Assembly (NCBI GenBank): GCA_946894095.1
Contig: OX335659.1
Location: forward strand, 8,501,501-8,565,500
DNA from: Incurvaria masculella
Lineage: Eukaryota; Arthropoda; Insecta; Lepidoptera; Incurvariidae
Length of the DNA stretch: 64,000 bases
Direction: 5' to 3'
Shown here: one piece after another, positions 1 through 10,547 of the stretch
Layout of the letters: every line of letters starts with the position of its first letter
How positions within the stretch are numbered: the first letter of the stretch is position 1
Position numbers and translations under genes: made by a program
The notes under the pieces: model-generated
Databases searched by the model: none
What the model was told of the DNA's origin: nothing
The model's input: the letters and a program-made list of their open reading frames with translations, nothing else

Positions 1-1433
1 TATGTTATATTGAATCCAGGTTGCTACGAGTTGCAACCCTTGCAGCTCCTCGGTGCGCGGCACGCCGGCCCCCGCCTCGCCTGCGGGCTCCGACACAGCT
101 GGCATCTTGTCTGTAACATCAACAAGACTCTATGTTATATTGAATCCAGGTTGCTACGAGTTGCAACCCCTGCAGCTCCTCGGTGCGCGGCACGCCGGCC
201 CCCGCCTCGCCTGCGGGCTCCGACACAGCTGGCATCTTGTCTGTAACATCAACAAGACTCTATGTTATATTGAATCCAGGTTGCTACGAGTTGCAACCCT
301 TGCAGCTCCTCGGTGCGCGGCACGCCGGCCCCCACCTCGCCTGCGGGCTCCGACACAGCTGGCATCTTGTCTGTAACATCAACAAGACTCTATGTTATAT
401 TGAATCCAGGTTGCTACGAGTTGCAACCCTTGCAGCTCGGTGCGCGGCACGCCGGCCCCCGCCTCGCCTGCGGGCTCCGACACAGCTGGCATCTTGTCTG
501 TAACATCAACAAGACTCTATGTTATATTGAATCCAGGTTGCTACGAGTTGCAACCCTTGCAGCTCGGTGCGCGGCACGCCGGCCCCCGCCTCGCCTGCGG
601 GCTCCGACACAGCTGGCATCTTGTCTGTAACATCAACAAGACTCTATGTTATATTGAATCCAGGTTGCTACGAGTTGCAACCCTTGCAGCTCGATGCGCG
701 GCCCGCCGGCCCCCGCCTCGCCCGCGGGCTCCGACACAGCCGGCATCTTGTCTGTAACATAAACAAGACTCTACATATGTTATATTGATCCAGGTTGCTA
801 CGAGTTGCAACCATTGCAGCTCCGTGCGCGGCACGCCGGCCCCTGCCACGCCCGCGGGCTCCGACACAGCTGGCATCTTGTCTGTAACATCAACAAGACT
901 CTATGTTATATTGAATCCAGGTTGCTACGAGTTGCAACCCTTGCAGCTCGGTGCGCGGCACGCCGGCCCCCGCCTCGCCTGCGGGCTCCGACACAGCTGG
1001 CATCTTGTCTGTAACATCAACAAGACTCTATGTTATATTGAATCCAGGTTGCTACGAGTTGCAACCCTTGCAGCTCGGTGCGCGGCCCGCCGGCCCCCGC
1101 CTCGCCCGCGGGCTCCGACACAGCCGGCATCTTGTCTGTAACATAAACAAGACTCTACATATGTTATATTGATCCAGGTTGCTACGAGTTGCAACCATTG
1201 CAGCTCCGTGCGCGGCACGCCGGCCCCTGCCACGCCCGCGGGCTCCGACACAGCTGGCATCTTGTCTGTAACATCAACAAGACTCTATGTTATATTGAAT
1301 CCAGGTTGCTACGAGTTGCAACCATTGCAGCTCGGTGCGCGGCACGCCGGCCCCTGCCTCGCCTGCGGGCTCCGATACAGCCGGCATCTTGTCTGTAACA
1401 GCAACGAGACCGTCTATGAGCTGCAACTCTTCT
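1..1433. repeat. Satellite array, 127-130 bp monomer, with higher-order repeat
   Basis: Eleven head-to-tail monomers. The first three are 130 bp and later ones 127-128 bp, differing by a CTC insertion/deletion after the TTGCAGCTC stretch. Each has an AT-rich part containing TATGTTATATTGAATCC, an imperfect palindrome TTGCTACGAGTTGCAA, and a GC-rich part. From 645 the monomers form a 384-bp three-monomer unit (645-1028 and 1029-1412), visible as near-identical sequence at an offset of 384. The array continues off the left edge. Open frames here merely cycle through the repeat and are not genes. Confidence 0.95.
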
Positions 1434-1920
1434 AGCTAATGACATGATCGTGATGGCGTTATAACGTAAACGATGCCCTACATTTCTTTGACGTCGTGGA
1501 GAGTCTCCAAGTTCCGGGATCTTCGACGTTTTCCACTAATTCGTGGCTACGCTGCCGCCTTGCTATACGAATGGGTTTGGATCGCTACTGTCGTCCTTCC
1601 ATGCTCGCTGCCTTTTGCCTAGAGCCTTGTTAGTTGTGACTCGAGAACCAATTATCACAAAACAATTGATAACCGTTTGGCCTTTCAGTCACGTCCGGGA
1701 GGGAAACTCGAGGATAAATTATTCATGCAACATAATCTAGGACATGGAAATAAAATCCATAGCACCAACGATACTTGAACTCGTTGCAATCAGTTTTTTT
1801 AAATGCGTAACACAATTTCGTGGATTAAAAATGTCGCAAATCGTGTTGATGAGACAATAAATGAGTTCGTTGGCTGATGTCACCGCAGCTAGGATATATT
1901 ATCTGAACATCATTTTTTTT
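1434..1920. other. Unassigned intergenic sequence
   Basis: No coding signal, RNA gene or recognised repeat was seen. The last satellite monomer decays into this sequence around 1,410-1,433. Confidence 0.5.
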
Positions 1921-1976
1921 CGCTCGGGTGATTATTCAAAACGAAATTGACCCGAGCGGAGCCGGGACCCCAGCTA
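1921..1976 (+). mobile_element. Helitron-like 3' end fragment
   Basis: A perfect 9-bp inverted pair (CGCTCGGGT at 1921-1929, ACCCGAGCG at 1950-1958) is followed by a GC-rich stretch and CTAG then T at 1973-1977. A short hairpin about ten bases before a terminal CTAG is the usual Helitron 3' signature. Related ends occur at 20849-20907, 21550-21612 and, reversed, 23983-24040. The family name is inferred from structure. Confidence 0.4.
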
Positions 1977-2159
1977 GTACATGAATAAACCGTTCGTGCG
2001 CGAATATGCCCACGAAGATGTTGGCACAGGTTGGCACGGTGAGGGTCGCGGGCACTACGACTGCCTGCGCCACATTTACATAAAACCACAGATTACATAA
2101 GTAATAGGCAAGGCGTAGTCTGTGAACTGGATGCATGGAGCTGCGCGGGCGAAGGCACA

Positions 2160-2587
2160 GTCGAGCGGCTTGTAGCCTAGTGGCGAGGGGACTGGCCTAG
2201 CGTACCAGAGGTTTGGGTTCAAATCCTCGCCACCCACACGACATGCACCACTTTCTTTCTCTTTCTGAGTTCGATAAGTGCATTTCGTCACGAATGCGAG
2301 CTGCTCCATGGTTCGGAATCCATGTAAAACTGTAGGTCCCCTTCCCCTACTAGGTGGTAGGGTTAAAGCCCGCCCGGGTTGGTACCATCGCATTGGATAA
2401 AAAGATGGTCGAAGCGGCAACGAAAAATAGTCCGTGTTTTCCATCCAGTTCAATGTAGCCGTGCTCATAAAGGGAAGGTCCTGGCATGGCACCTAATTCC
2501 TTCGGGAATGTGGTGTATTGGGATAATTTCATAACGGTAGTTGTGTGGTATTAGCCATCCATGTCAGGTTGCATAAAAAAAAAAATA
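2160..2587 (+). mobile_element. tRNA-derived SINE (family S1), near full length
   Basis: The head carries a pol III A box (TAGCCTAGTGG) and B box (GGTTCAAATCC). The body includes CATTTCGTCACGAATGCGAG and GGTACCATCGCATTGGAT, and the element ends in CATGTCAGGTTGCAT plus an A run. This is the reference copy for at least sixteen full or partial copies in the window, on both strands. Lack of conserved frame and variable truncation show a non-coding retroposon. The family name is mine. Confidence 0.85.
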
Positions 2588-2775
2588 TCGTAGTCGTTGT
2601 GCTTGCTTGTAAATTAACTCAGGCCATGTTACAAAAATGTGTCTTGTCGTATATTGTTTGCATTATGATTATTCCAAAAAAACGGCATCCGCACACCGCT
2701 AAGCTTGATGTAAGGAACTAGATACCACCATGATACCACGCCTTATAACTGAGTACCTACGGATTTATTGAAGAC

Positions 2776-2990
2776 GTTTTTAGGGATCCGTACCCAAAAC
2801 TTGCTAACGGAACCCTATTCCTAACCATCCACTGTACGTCAGTCCGCTTATCACCGTAATAGGTGGGCAGCTGAATTTTTCACAGAGTATTTATTTTGCC
2901 GCTATAAAAACAAATAGGTAAAATAAAAAAAAAACAATTAAAGGATTGCATTGTTCGTGTGCGAGTCCTACTCTCACTTGGGCGGTTTAT
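2776..2990 (-). mobile_element. GACG-microsatellite element (family G), partial
   Basis: Reverse copy of a roughly 290-bp element. The full-length form starts AAAACCGGCCAAGTGCGAGT, has GGCAAAATAAATACACACTC and a (GACG)n tract, and ends GGGTACGGAACCCTAAAAA. This copy has lost the microsatellite. The family is extremely common in moth and butterfly genomes, but its class is not evident from sequence alone. Confidence 0.75.
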
Positions 2991-3869
2991 TTTCATTGCC
3001 ACATCTTTCATTAGATGTTTTGATGGTACTGACCCGGCCGGATTTCGAACAATTACATTTTCATTGATAACGCACATTTCAATCTCGGATGGCAAATAAA
3101 GCACAGCCTGGGTATCGAACCCGTGGCTGTCGGCACACAGGCGGCACCGTTAGGCCTCGGGTCGCCAAACGCTCACATTTAGTTAAAAACACAAACACAA
3201 ACTACGTATTACCTCCTAACACCCTTGTTATTATTATTCTATAGTAGATATCTGTATTTTTCAGTAAAAAAAATCCGAAAATGAATGAAAAAATAGTATT
3301 TTTTTTTCCAATGTTTATTAGCAAATATTTTCCAATTTAAAAGGTATATTAAAAAAACTAAAACATAGACCCATGGATTTCAATAATATATTTTGGAATC
3401 AAAAATTTCAAAAACCTAGTAAAACATTAAGATCATGGAAACAGTTACCGCCCGTAGTATGGGGCATTGATATAGACGTTCAACTTCCCATACAAACGTG
3501 GAAAACAGACCATGCCCATATTTCTCTTTAGAGATCCAAAATTTTGCTCAATATAGCTTTTTTTGATCGAACTGGATATCTGATAACCGTTAGCATTTTA
3601 AAATTGTGTTTGGTTTCTAAGTTATAAGGTCCGAAAGTTCGAATTTTTCCCGCGTTTCATACAATAATTTTGGAGTAATCCTGAACGATAAAATTAACAA
3701 AAATTTAAAAAGATTAGTCATCAGACATATCTTGTTTCCTGAGAATGTATAATCAATTTGGTTTTTGTTAGATTTCTGACTACAGTGGTCGTGATTTACT
3801 TTTAGGTATAAGTCGTTTTGTAATTGAAATTTTCGTAAATCTGACTAAATTAAACACTATGCGCATTGT
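2991..3869. other. Unassigned AT-rich intergenic sequence
   Basis: No gene was seen. A tRNA-like B box on the minus strand (about 3,110-3,122) with weak A-box-like sequence beyond it may be another SINE head, but no cloverleaf could be built. Confidence 0.4.
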
Positions 3870-4031
3870 GATACTTTTGAGATAACCGCGGTCGTTAAAC
3901 ATGTTTGAAAAATTTTACGGCTTTCCACGCGGCGGCAAGAGACACTCTCCGACGTTTCGAGCTAATCGTTCAGCCCGTTTTCGAGAGAGTGTCTCTTCCC
4001 GCCGCGAGAAAAGACGTAACATTTTTCAAAA
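3870..4031 (-). mobile_element. Foldback element with hammerhead-like loop and 12-bp target duplication
   Basis: The element is flanked by an exact 12-bp direct repeat TATGCGCATTGT (3858-3869 and 4032-4043). Its arms (around 3902-3950 and 3985-4031) are near reverse complements. On the minus strand the loop reads CTGAACGA (3973-3966), a short spacer, then GAAAC and GTC (from 3958), the strand order of a hammerhead core but with one extra base and almost no stem II. The 15,263 copy is a reverse-oriented relative sharing the terminal block TTACCGCGGTCGT in variant form. Confidence 0.7.
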
Positions 4032-4264
4032 TATGCGCATTGTCTGCTTTGTTGAAATGTTGCATTCTCCTCATCATGGAGCCTGTCTTTTTCTTCGAAA
4101 CCGGGAAGGCCCCAGAGCGCAATAGAACGGTTTTATACCGTGCGCGCGAATGAGTTAGTCCCGTCGGCAACGGCCACCTTAATTGAATAAAACAAATAAA
4201 AATGTACTGAAAATAATCAAAAGATCATCGACGCGAAAGATGCATTAAAATGGCGCCAACGACG

Positions 4265-4499
4265 CGCGAATAAGAACATTCAGGTGCGATAATGGCGGGG
4301 CAGCGTGCGGTGGCTTCCGCCAGTGCTTCCGTGAATAATCCCTGGCTGGCGAAGGCTGCGGGGTCCGGGGCCGGGTGCGGGAGGGAGGGGCGGACGGGCG
4401 CGGGGGCGGCCAAGGTCGTCGCGACCGGTTCCGGAGCCCCCGGCGCCGCCGCCAATATTCACTGCTGCTGCTATCTCGATGACTATGGCGTCTATTTTT
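4265..4499 (+). other. GC-rich island with possible first coding exon
   Basis: A sharp GC-rich block in AT-rich sequence. An ATG at 4292 in good Kozak context (A at -3, G at +4) opens a frame of about 69 codons, Ala/Gly-rich then ending in NIHCCCYLDDYGVYFW, where a GGTATGTTAAG donor-like site falls at about 4500. No family is recognised. The minus-strand frames are also open, as expected from GC content, so this could be a non-coding CpG island or a first exon of an unseen plus-strand gene. Confidence 0.25.
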
Positions 4500-4621
4500 G
4501 GGTATGTTAAGCTTCCTCAACGGGCTAAGCCACAGACAAGAAATAGAAAGAGAAGCGTCATGGGCGCATCGAGTCAAGGGCTCGGGTGGCGAGCGAAACG
4601 CATCCGTCAAGAGGCAGCGAA

Positions 4622-4693
4622 GTCACTTTTTAGGGTACTGCACCCAAAGGGTGCCAACGGAACCCTATTACAAAGTTTGGGTACGGAACCCTA
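4622..4693 (-). mobile_element. Family G element, end fragment
   Basis: Contains the reverse-oriented terminus (TTTTTAGGGTACTGCACCC, then GTGCCAACGGAACCCTATTA) and a second GGGTACGGAACCCT. It abuts the repeat starting at 4694. Confidence 0.65.
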
Positions 4694-4967
4694 GGAAGGA
4701 GATATGCCATCAGCGCCCCTACTATGAGACCAGCTGTCTCCAATTTTCAAAAACTACCAGCTCAATTTGAACCGTAGGTATATGCCACATGCAAACATAG
4801 CCGCAGACTTATTGGAAGGTGTGTGTTTTTACTGACTGACAAATTTGAGAGCGGGGGCGATGTTTGGACTGTGTGACATACGACGCACGCGCCGCCGGAT
4901 TCCCATACAATAATATGGTCACTTTGACCATACGGCAGCGATCTCGACCGCATGCCAATTCTCCATC
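4694..4967 (+). repeat. Interspersed repeat shared with 13455-13737 (inverted)
   Basis: This segment is the approximate reverse complement of 13455-13737. Both share AAGGAGATATGSCATC at one end, a ATTCCCATACAATRATATGG block with GGTCA/TGACC palindromes, and GCATGCCA near the other. Roughly 280 bp, no coding frame; probably a non-autonomous DNA element. Confidence 0.7.
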
Positions 4968-5097
4968 CTTTTGTGTTCCCATCAAGACAACCCCTCCAAA
5001 GCGTCTGTGACTGTTTGCTTGTGGCTTGGAATCGTATTTTTAGAAAATGGGCGATAGGGGGTCTCAAAGTAGGCGCGCTAGATTTTTCTTCATGTAA

Positions 5098-5443
5098 CGG
5101 AGCCCGTAGTCCCAGCTGTCACCTAAATAGGCGTTTACGCCAAACCGATCAACTGGCGTTTTAAAATGTAAGAAGAAATTGAAGAGCGCGGCGAACTACC
5201 ATTTGCGAGTCCGAGTTTGTTTGATTTGACAGCTTACTCAACGTTGCCGTAAATCCGTCGACGTTGACATTTACGCCGACTCCGCGTTTTCTTACAAATC
5301 GGAAGTCCGAGTTTAACTTTGACAGCTTGAAGAAGTAAAACCACAGAATATCTAGTAAAAACTTGTATGGAGTTTGACGATTTTACGGAACTTCGAAGTT
5401 CCGTTAATGTCAGTTTAGGTGACAACTGGGACTGCAGCTCTGG
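5098..5443. mobile_element. MITE family A (about 340 bp, long terminal inverted repeats)
   Basis: Termini are inverted copies: GTAGTCCCAGCTGTCACCTA on the left and TTTAGGTGACAACTGGGACT on the right. The interior has GACTCCGCGTTTTCTTACAA and a GACGATTTTACGGAACTTCG block, and is itself partly palindromic. Other copies are at 9965-10292, 23490-23835 and 50160-50430. No protein is encoded. It directly abuts MITE B. Confidence 0.85.
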
Positions 5444-5676
5444 GGGCCTATTCAGGTAAGAGTGAGTTCGAGTTCGGGAGCAAGTTAACCTAAAAATAGC
5501 TGGAAAATATATTATTATTTAAATAATGGAACTGTTATTTATACTTCCAACGTATTTATGGGACAAACTAGATTTTTACCAAACTAAAATGATGTTCAAG
5601 AAGCATGGAAACATGAAGTATTTAAAAAAGATTTAGCGACGAATTCGAATTCACTCTTACCTGAATGGGCCCCCTG
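5444..5676. mobile_element. MITE family B (about 230 bp)
   Basis: Terminal inverted repeats of the form GGGGCCTATTCAGGTAAGAG on the left, with GAATTCACTCTTACCTGAAT then GGGCCCCC on the right. The interior includes GGAACTGTTATTTATACTTC. Copies are at 38285-38530 and 56593-56737. It sits immediately beside the right end of a MITE A copy, which suggests insertion at or next to that terminus. Confidence 0.8.
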
Positions 5677-5689
5677 AACATGGGGGGCT

Positions 5690-6040
5690 AATGCCACATT
5701 CACCGTCATGATATTAACCCAAACACACCGCATTCCCGAAAGAAATAATCCTTCCCTTTATGATCCCGGCTATAAACTATGTACATGGAAAACACGGACA
5801 ATTTTTCATTGCCGTTTCAACCATCATATTATCCAATGCGTTGGAATCAACCGAGTCGGGCTTAACTCTACTAGGTACCTAGTAGGGGAAGGGAATTTTT
5901 GGAACAGCTCGAATTCGTGACGAACTGGACTTATCCAACCCAGAAAGAGAAAGAAAGTGGTGCATGAATGGGGTGGGGATTGAACCCATTACCTCTGGTA
6001 TGGAAAGCAGGTCCCTTGCCCGTGACCTACGAAGCGCGCA
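5690..6040 (-). mobile_element. SINE S1 copy, diverged
   Basis: Reverse-oriented S1: the tail side has CATGATATTAACCC and the head side GTGCATGAATGGGGTGGGGA followed by GATTGAACCC (B box on the minus strand). The A-box region (6020-6040) has decayed. Confidence 0.75.
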
Positions 6041-7055
6041 TAAAAGCACATCTACTTTCTTTTTTGAGCCGAGAGCCAAGCTAAATATATTCATGCAACC
6101 TCTTCTATAGGCCGCCATGACAACACCGCGGGCAGTGTTTTTTCCAGTGGTGTACTTAACTAAAAAAAACCGTTTAAAAAGGTTCGTGGTGTCTAGAATT
6201 GAATCCGGATCACAACGCATCCTCTTAATTCCTCAGCTCGGTACTAAATTAAAATCATAAATTATTTAATTTCCAATTCCAATTAGATCATAAAATTGGC
6301 GCTCTGCTGAACTTCTTTCGATTCACACATACTCTACGATTACGGGTGCTGCGTACCTGGCTTTTGAGAATTAACCCGTCAGTCTCGTTAACCGTCTAGA
6401 TACGATGGTGTAATTCCGCGCACTTCCACTCTTTAAATTGTTTTCTTCATTCTTTTGTCACTTTTGCTCGATATTTCGTATATTTCCTACTATAAAACTC
6501 ACCCAAAAGCCACGAGTAAAAAACAACCCTGCTTCTTGCGCAGTCGGGTAAAAAATTAAATCACCCAAGGCCCATTGCTACAAACCTGAATTAATTAATT
6601 TATCAAAAAAAATTCCACCTATGTAGGCTTCATATATCACAATACAAGTTCAAAATATTAGTCAGATCCTCGGTTAAATATTTTAATCGAACGCTGAACT
6701 ACTTATTTCGAAACATATAATAATGGACGACTTATGATTTCAAGCGCTCATTATATTGTAATCTGAAATAGTTAGGTTTCCGTTTCTCTACATAATCTAG
6801 GTTCTTTGTAGGTGTGTCTATTCAATTAGAGCCCCTGACTACGCAGAACAGTATGGTTAACATAGCTCTAAATACACACCTTTTCTAAGTTGTAACTCTC
6901 AAAACACTCCTATTGAAGAATCTTAGCGATTTGATGCTTGCATACCTGATAGGGATTCACGGACACCGGGACCACACGCACCAAAATATCACACAGTGGA
7001 GAATATGCCGTTACTGACAGCTACCATTCGGGCACTGGTCGATTGGTCGAGAGTC
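6041..7055. other. Unassigned AT-rich intergenic sequence
   Basis: No coding, RNA or repeat signal was recognised over about 1 kb. Confidence 0.45.
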
Positions 7056-7390
7056 CATCTTCAAATCCGATAGGGCCGAAACGAAAGGAAACGAGCTGAA
7101 TTCGGCGTTATTCCTCGTTCCGTCTCACTCCGTTCAGTCCAGTAGAGCGAGCGCGGCTCACTGGAAGCGGTGTGTTCGCGCGTTTCGCCCGCGAAGGCGA
7201 CGCATATGCGCAACGGCACGGGCATGCGCAGAGGCGTCTCGGTCCGAAGCGGCATGCGCGGGGCGGCCAGGGCGAGCAGGGGGCGAGGGTGCGACGGCGA
7301 GGAGGGCTGCAGAGGCGCTGACCTTGGCTGGAGCTGTCATGCAGTTGAGTCATGTGCGCGCGACGGCAAAGGTGTTCCGGGGCGGATGAA
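7056..7390 (+). promoter_or_regulatory. GC-rich island, possible promoter
   Basis: CpG-rich block with an initiator-like TTCAGTCC at about 7133 and open frames on both strands. The plus frame from ATG at 7204 runs to 7484 but resembles no family. It could be a promoter with a first exon, or simply a GC-rich island downstream of the ZIP gene. No TATA box or convincing splice donor settles it. Confidence 0.2.
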
Positions 7391-8478
7391 TTCCAAGGAA
7401 ACGGACAATATCCATTTGAAGAATAAAGACGGAACGGAAGAAGAAAGGAGCTTTATAGTTAAGAGGAGTTCTTCTTATTATTAAATGTCTGGTAATTTGA
7501 AACAGCCAATAATAAAAAAAACCGAAAGAGCCCTGTCCTGTCATACGTAGTGAGTGACCAGGTTATTGTAAACTCGGCCAGCATTTATAAGGCGTAAATG
7601 ACTTCCAAAATCTTGTCGATTTCGTTGTGAAATCCTTGAACGGCAAACAAAACCACGGAGAACTCTGTCGATTTTGGCACCCAAAGTACTTAGACAGAAT
7701 CGGTGGGCACCGAATTTTTGGTAGGCAACTGGATCTCCAAACTGACATATTCTCCCCCCTATAATCACCTATCTTGAAACCTCTTTTTTGTAAAACCTCA
7801 ATCTAGGCGTAATTGAAGTTCAACCTACATGGTTGTGGCTTTACTGAAATTATTTCTGATCAGTGTTGCAAGGATCCAAAGAAAGATAAATCTGCTTTTG
7901 CTCGCAAGCTGGATTGCTGTGTGAAAAACATGCTGGAAATAAAAGAAATCCTCATTTTTTAGCAGGATTATTTAGGAGTAAGATTCGAAGAGTTTGTAGA
8001 GATGGGAAGTTATTGGATATGGAGTTTGGACTGTAACGAAAAAGTTCGGTTTTTGTTTTGAACCATGGAAATTTCTTCCATTTTTTTTGGATTTTGTCCG
8101 GATTATGTTGAACCACCGAAAGGAGCATAGCTTTCGGTTGCTCCACATAATCCGAACGATATCGGATTTCTGATATTCCCACAAAATAATTACAATTATC
8201 GTTTTCAAAATTAGTTTTATTTAAAGGAGCTTATTTTTTTTACATATTTAGGGTATAGCAAAAATCACGGCGTACCTCGAAACTGTACATAGTTCATATA
8301 AAATTGTACTTCACAGCACTTATAGATATTATCACAGCTAAAGTCGTCTCCCGGAGACCACTTCCACCTTCCAGTTGCCTCTTTTAATCAACCGAGTTAT
8401 TGATAAAAAAATACTTCTTGCCAACTGCCGGTCGCAACCATTTCGTGATTTTAATGTTCTCTTAAAAACATTTGGCCT
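7391..8478. other. Unassigned intergenic sequence
   Basis: No recognisable gene. Short open frames at 7541-7768 and 7952-8208 (minus) have no family resemblance and overlap one another. Confidence 0.4.
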
Positions 8479-8640
8479 GGTTCTCACCAAGCGCTGATTT
8501 ATTTTAATCAACACTCAAAGGGCCTTTAATGCTAGAGTACTGATTATCTTGTACTAGTATTGACTGCAAGCTGCTAAGAAAGGCCCTTAATATGTGGCGA
8601 TTAAGCTAATAAGCAGTAGGTGAAAAGGGCCCTTATTCTA
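8479..8640. mobile_element. MITE family C, one arm
   Basis: Contains CACCAAGCGCTGATTTATTT, AAAGGGCCTTTAATGC, TACTAGTATTGACTGCAAGC and GGCGATTAAGCTAATAAGCA. It matches one half of the palindromic elements at 50705-51000 and 56074-56372, so this is a half-element. Confidence 0.75.
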
Positions 8641-9337
8641 ATTCTGTTGTCGTGAAAATAGGTTTATCTTCTTATGGACAATAATTCTTAGAAACTACCT
8701 ACTTACATTCTAACATTTCTGTCTTTCCTACTTAAAAATATTTTCACATTTGATGGTCATAATATAGTATTTTCAAATACATTGTAGTTTATTGAAATAA
8801 ATTAACAGCTAAGATGTTTTCTACAAAAGTGAAAAATTACTCAACGTTTAAAATTATCTTAAATAACATGTTTTAATATTACTTCAATACAATTTGGTTG
8901 GTCAAGCTGAATAACTTTGCTTTAGACTTTTAGATATTTACAAAAAAAACTAACTAAAAGTTATTTAGCTAACGAACCACTCTGATTGTACTTATTCATA
9001 AAAACCTGTAAATCTTAAGCCGTTAGGCACAAATATTCATATAATTATGACTTTCTATGTTTGTCTATGTATTATTTAGAGCTTAGGTATATTTATATTA
9101 ACAATTATATTATTGTGTCGTCTTCTATTGATTCAATTTATGTATCTGTTTTTTTTTTTGAATTAATTTGTGTAATGTTTGAGCACAAACGCATGCTTTT
9201 TTTTGGTGACTCTATTATGGCTCACATTAACAAACACATGTGTACCTACATAAAATTCCACGCAACTACATCACTCATAGGAACAAAGGCTTGTTTGGCC
9301 TTGGAATTTTCACAACCGAGAAACACAAAGCTCAGGG
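8641..9337. other. AT-rich sequence, no gene seen
   Basis: Very AT-rich, with T runs around 9,145-9,165. An AATAAA on the minus strand (TTTATT at about 8790) could serve a long 3' UTR of the ZIP gene, but nothing proves it. Confidence 0.35.
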
Positions 9338-9454
9338 CGTGTATTCCTGGCATTCAGTCATTGCGGATTCAGGAGAGTTAACAGTAATGTCAAAGTAAAT
9401 TCTTCTCCTGTTAACTCTACTGAATCCGCAATGACTGAATGCCAAGAATACACG
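9338..9454. mobile_element. Short hairpin MITE (relative of family D)
   Basis: Two arms of about 47 bp are near-perfect reverse complements around a loop of about 20 bases. They begin CGTGTATTCCTGGCATTCAG and end CTGAATGCCAAGAATACACG. The TTCCTGGCATTCAG motif is shared with the termini of family D (15641-15862, 24961-25636). Confidence 0.8.
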
Positions 9455-9964
9455 TCCAGTTCGGCAGTTCGAGCTTACTTGAACTTCTAATATCTGTACA
9501 GTTTGATATCGTATCCGATTAGAAAATGATGAAATTACTTGATCAAGTGGAATCGCAATTGGTTTAGCTAGTGAACTGATGTATTTTGGAAATATTGGGA
9601 TTTAATATGGTTAGGATAAGTCGGTGTATCTCGATTGGCCAGTAGATTACGAATTCCTGTATCTAGTTAAGGTAAAGTTGGAGTGAGTAATTAGCTAGTT
9701 GAAAGTGAGTTGTAAATAGGTAATAGAGCGCACGTTAATGTGCTTAGTTGAGGATGTCGAGTTGACGTATCCAACCACAAGTAGTGTAGGCGTGAAGGTA
9801 CAAGGTAAGGTATAGGTAGTAGAGTGGAGGCACAGTCAATGTATAGCTGTGCGACCGGGGCCACAGCAGTAGCCCAACTCAGGCGATTTTTAAGATAAAT
9901 CCCTTTCCTCCATCTCGTGTCGGGGTTGTCACTTCAATATTGGCGAAGCACTTCTGAGCTGCTA
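9455..9964. other. Unassigned intergenic sequence
   Basis: No gene or recognised repeat was seen between the hairpin MITE and the MITE A copy. Confidence 0.4.
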
Positions 9965-10292
9965 GTCCCCGTTGTCACCTAAATGGCGTTTACGTTACTT
10001 CGAAGTTCCGTAAAAACGTCAAACTTCATACAAGTTTTTACTAGATATTCTATGGTTTTACTTCTTAAAGCTGTCAAAGTCAAACTCGGACTTCCGATTT
10101 GTATGAAAACGCGGAGTCGGCGTAAACGGCAACGTTGAGTAAGCTGTCAAATCAAACTCGGACTCTCAAATGTTGGTTCGCTTAACGCCCACAACGCGCG
10201 CTCTTCAATTTCTTCATACATTTGAAAACGCCAGTCGATCGGTTTGCTGCAATCGCCAATTTAGGTGACAACTTAGACTACCGGCTCTGGTT
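9965..10292. mobile_element. MITE family A copy
   Basis: Left end CTAGTCCCCGTTGTCACCTA, right end TTAGGTGACAACTTAGACTA, with the same interior as 5098-5443 in the opposite orientation. It lies in the presumptive 3' flank or 3' UTR of the ZIP gene. Confidence 0.85.
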
Positions 10293-10479
10293 ATGTTACT
10301 TCTAAAAAGATGGCTTCGAAGGACCATTCGCGACAGTTCAGCACCCTGAAACTAGCTTAGAGCCCATACAAGTGAAATGTGCCTGCACGAAAACGGACTT
10401 TGTACCTTTGTACGGAGTTGAGCTACGAGATGTAATCCTATATATATTCTGTGGTGGAGGCGAGGGTAGGTCGAAGCAG

Positions 10480-10547
10480 CTAGTTGTGACTGTGGCCGTG
10501 GTCGTCGTCGTCGTCGTGACTGTGACCGTGGCTGTGCGTGTGCGGAG
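10480..10547 (-). CDS. ZIP gene exon 5 (terminal), His/Asp-rich tail
   Basis: Acceptor GTTTTGTTGCAG ends at 10548. The exon completes the codon begun in exon 4 (A plus CT, Thr342) and encodes PHTHSHGHSHDDDDDHGHSHN then TAG (10482-10480). The phase match, clean acceptor and His pattern typical of zinc transporters support it, although it is only 68 bases. In ZIP topology the C-terminus faces outside or the organelle lumen, so this would be an extracytosolic metal-binding tail. No AATAAA is obvious just downstream. Confidence 0.75.

Noticed and set aside
1..1433. CRISPR-like array
   Set aside because: No short repeats with unique spacers; whole monomers repeat and the genome is animal.
10..1435. 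Many overlapping 60-118 codon open frames in the satellite
   Set aside because: They repeat the monomer in shifting frames, since a 127-130 bp period is not a multiple of three, and have no start context or domain.
3085..3175. tRNA-like B box on the minus strand
   Set aside because: No A box at a proper distance and no cloverleaf; probably a decayed SINE head.
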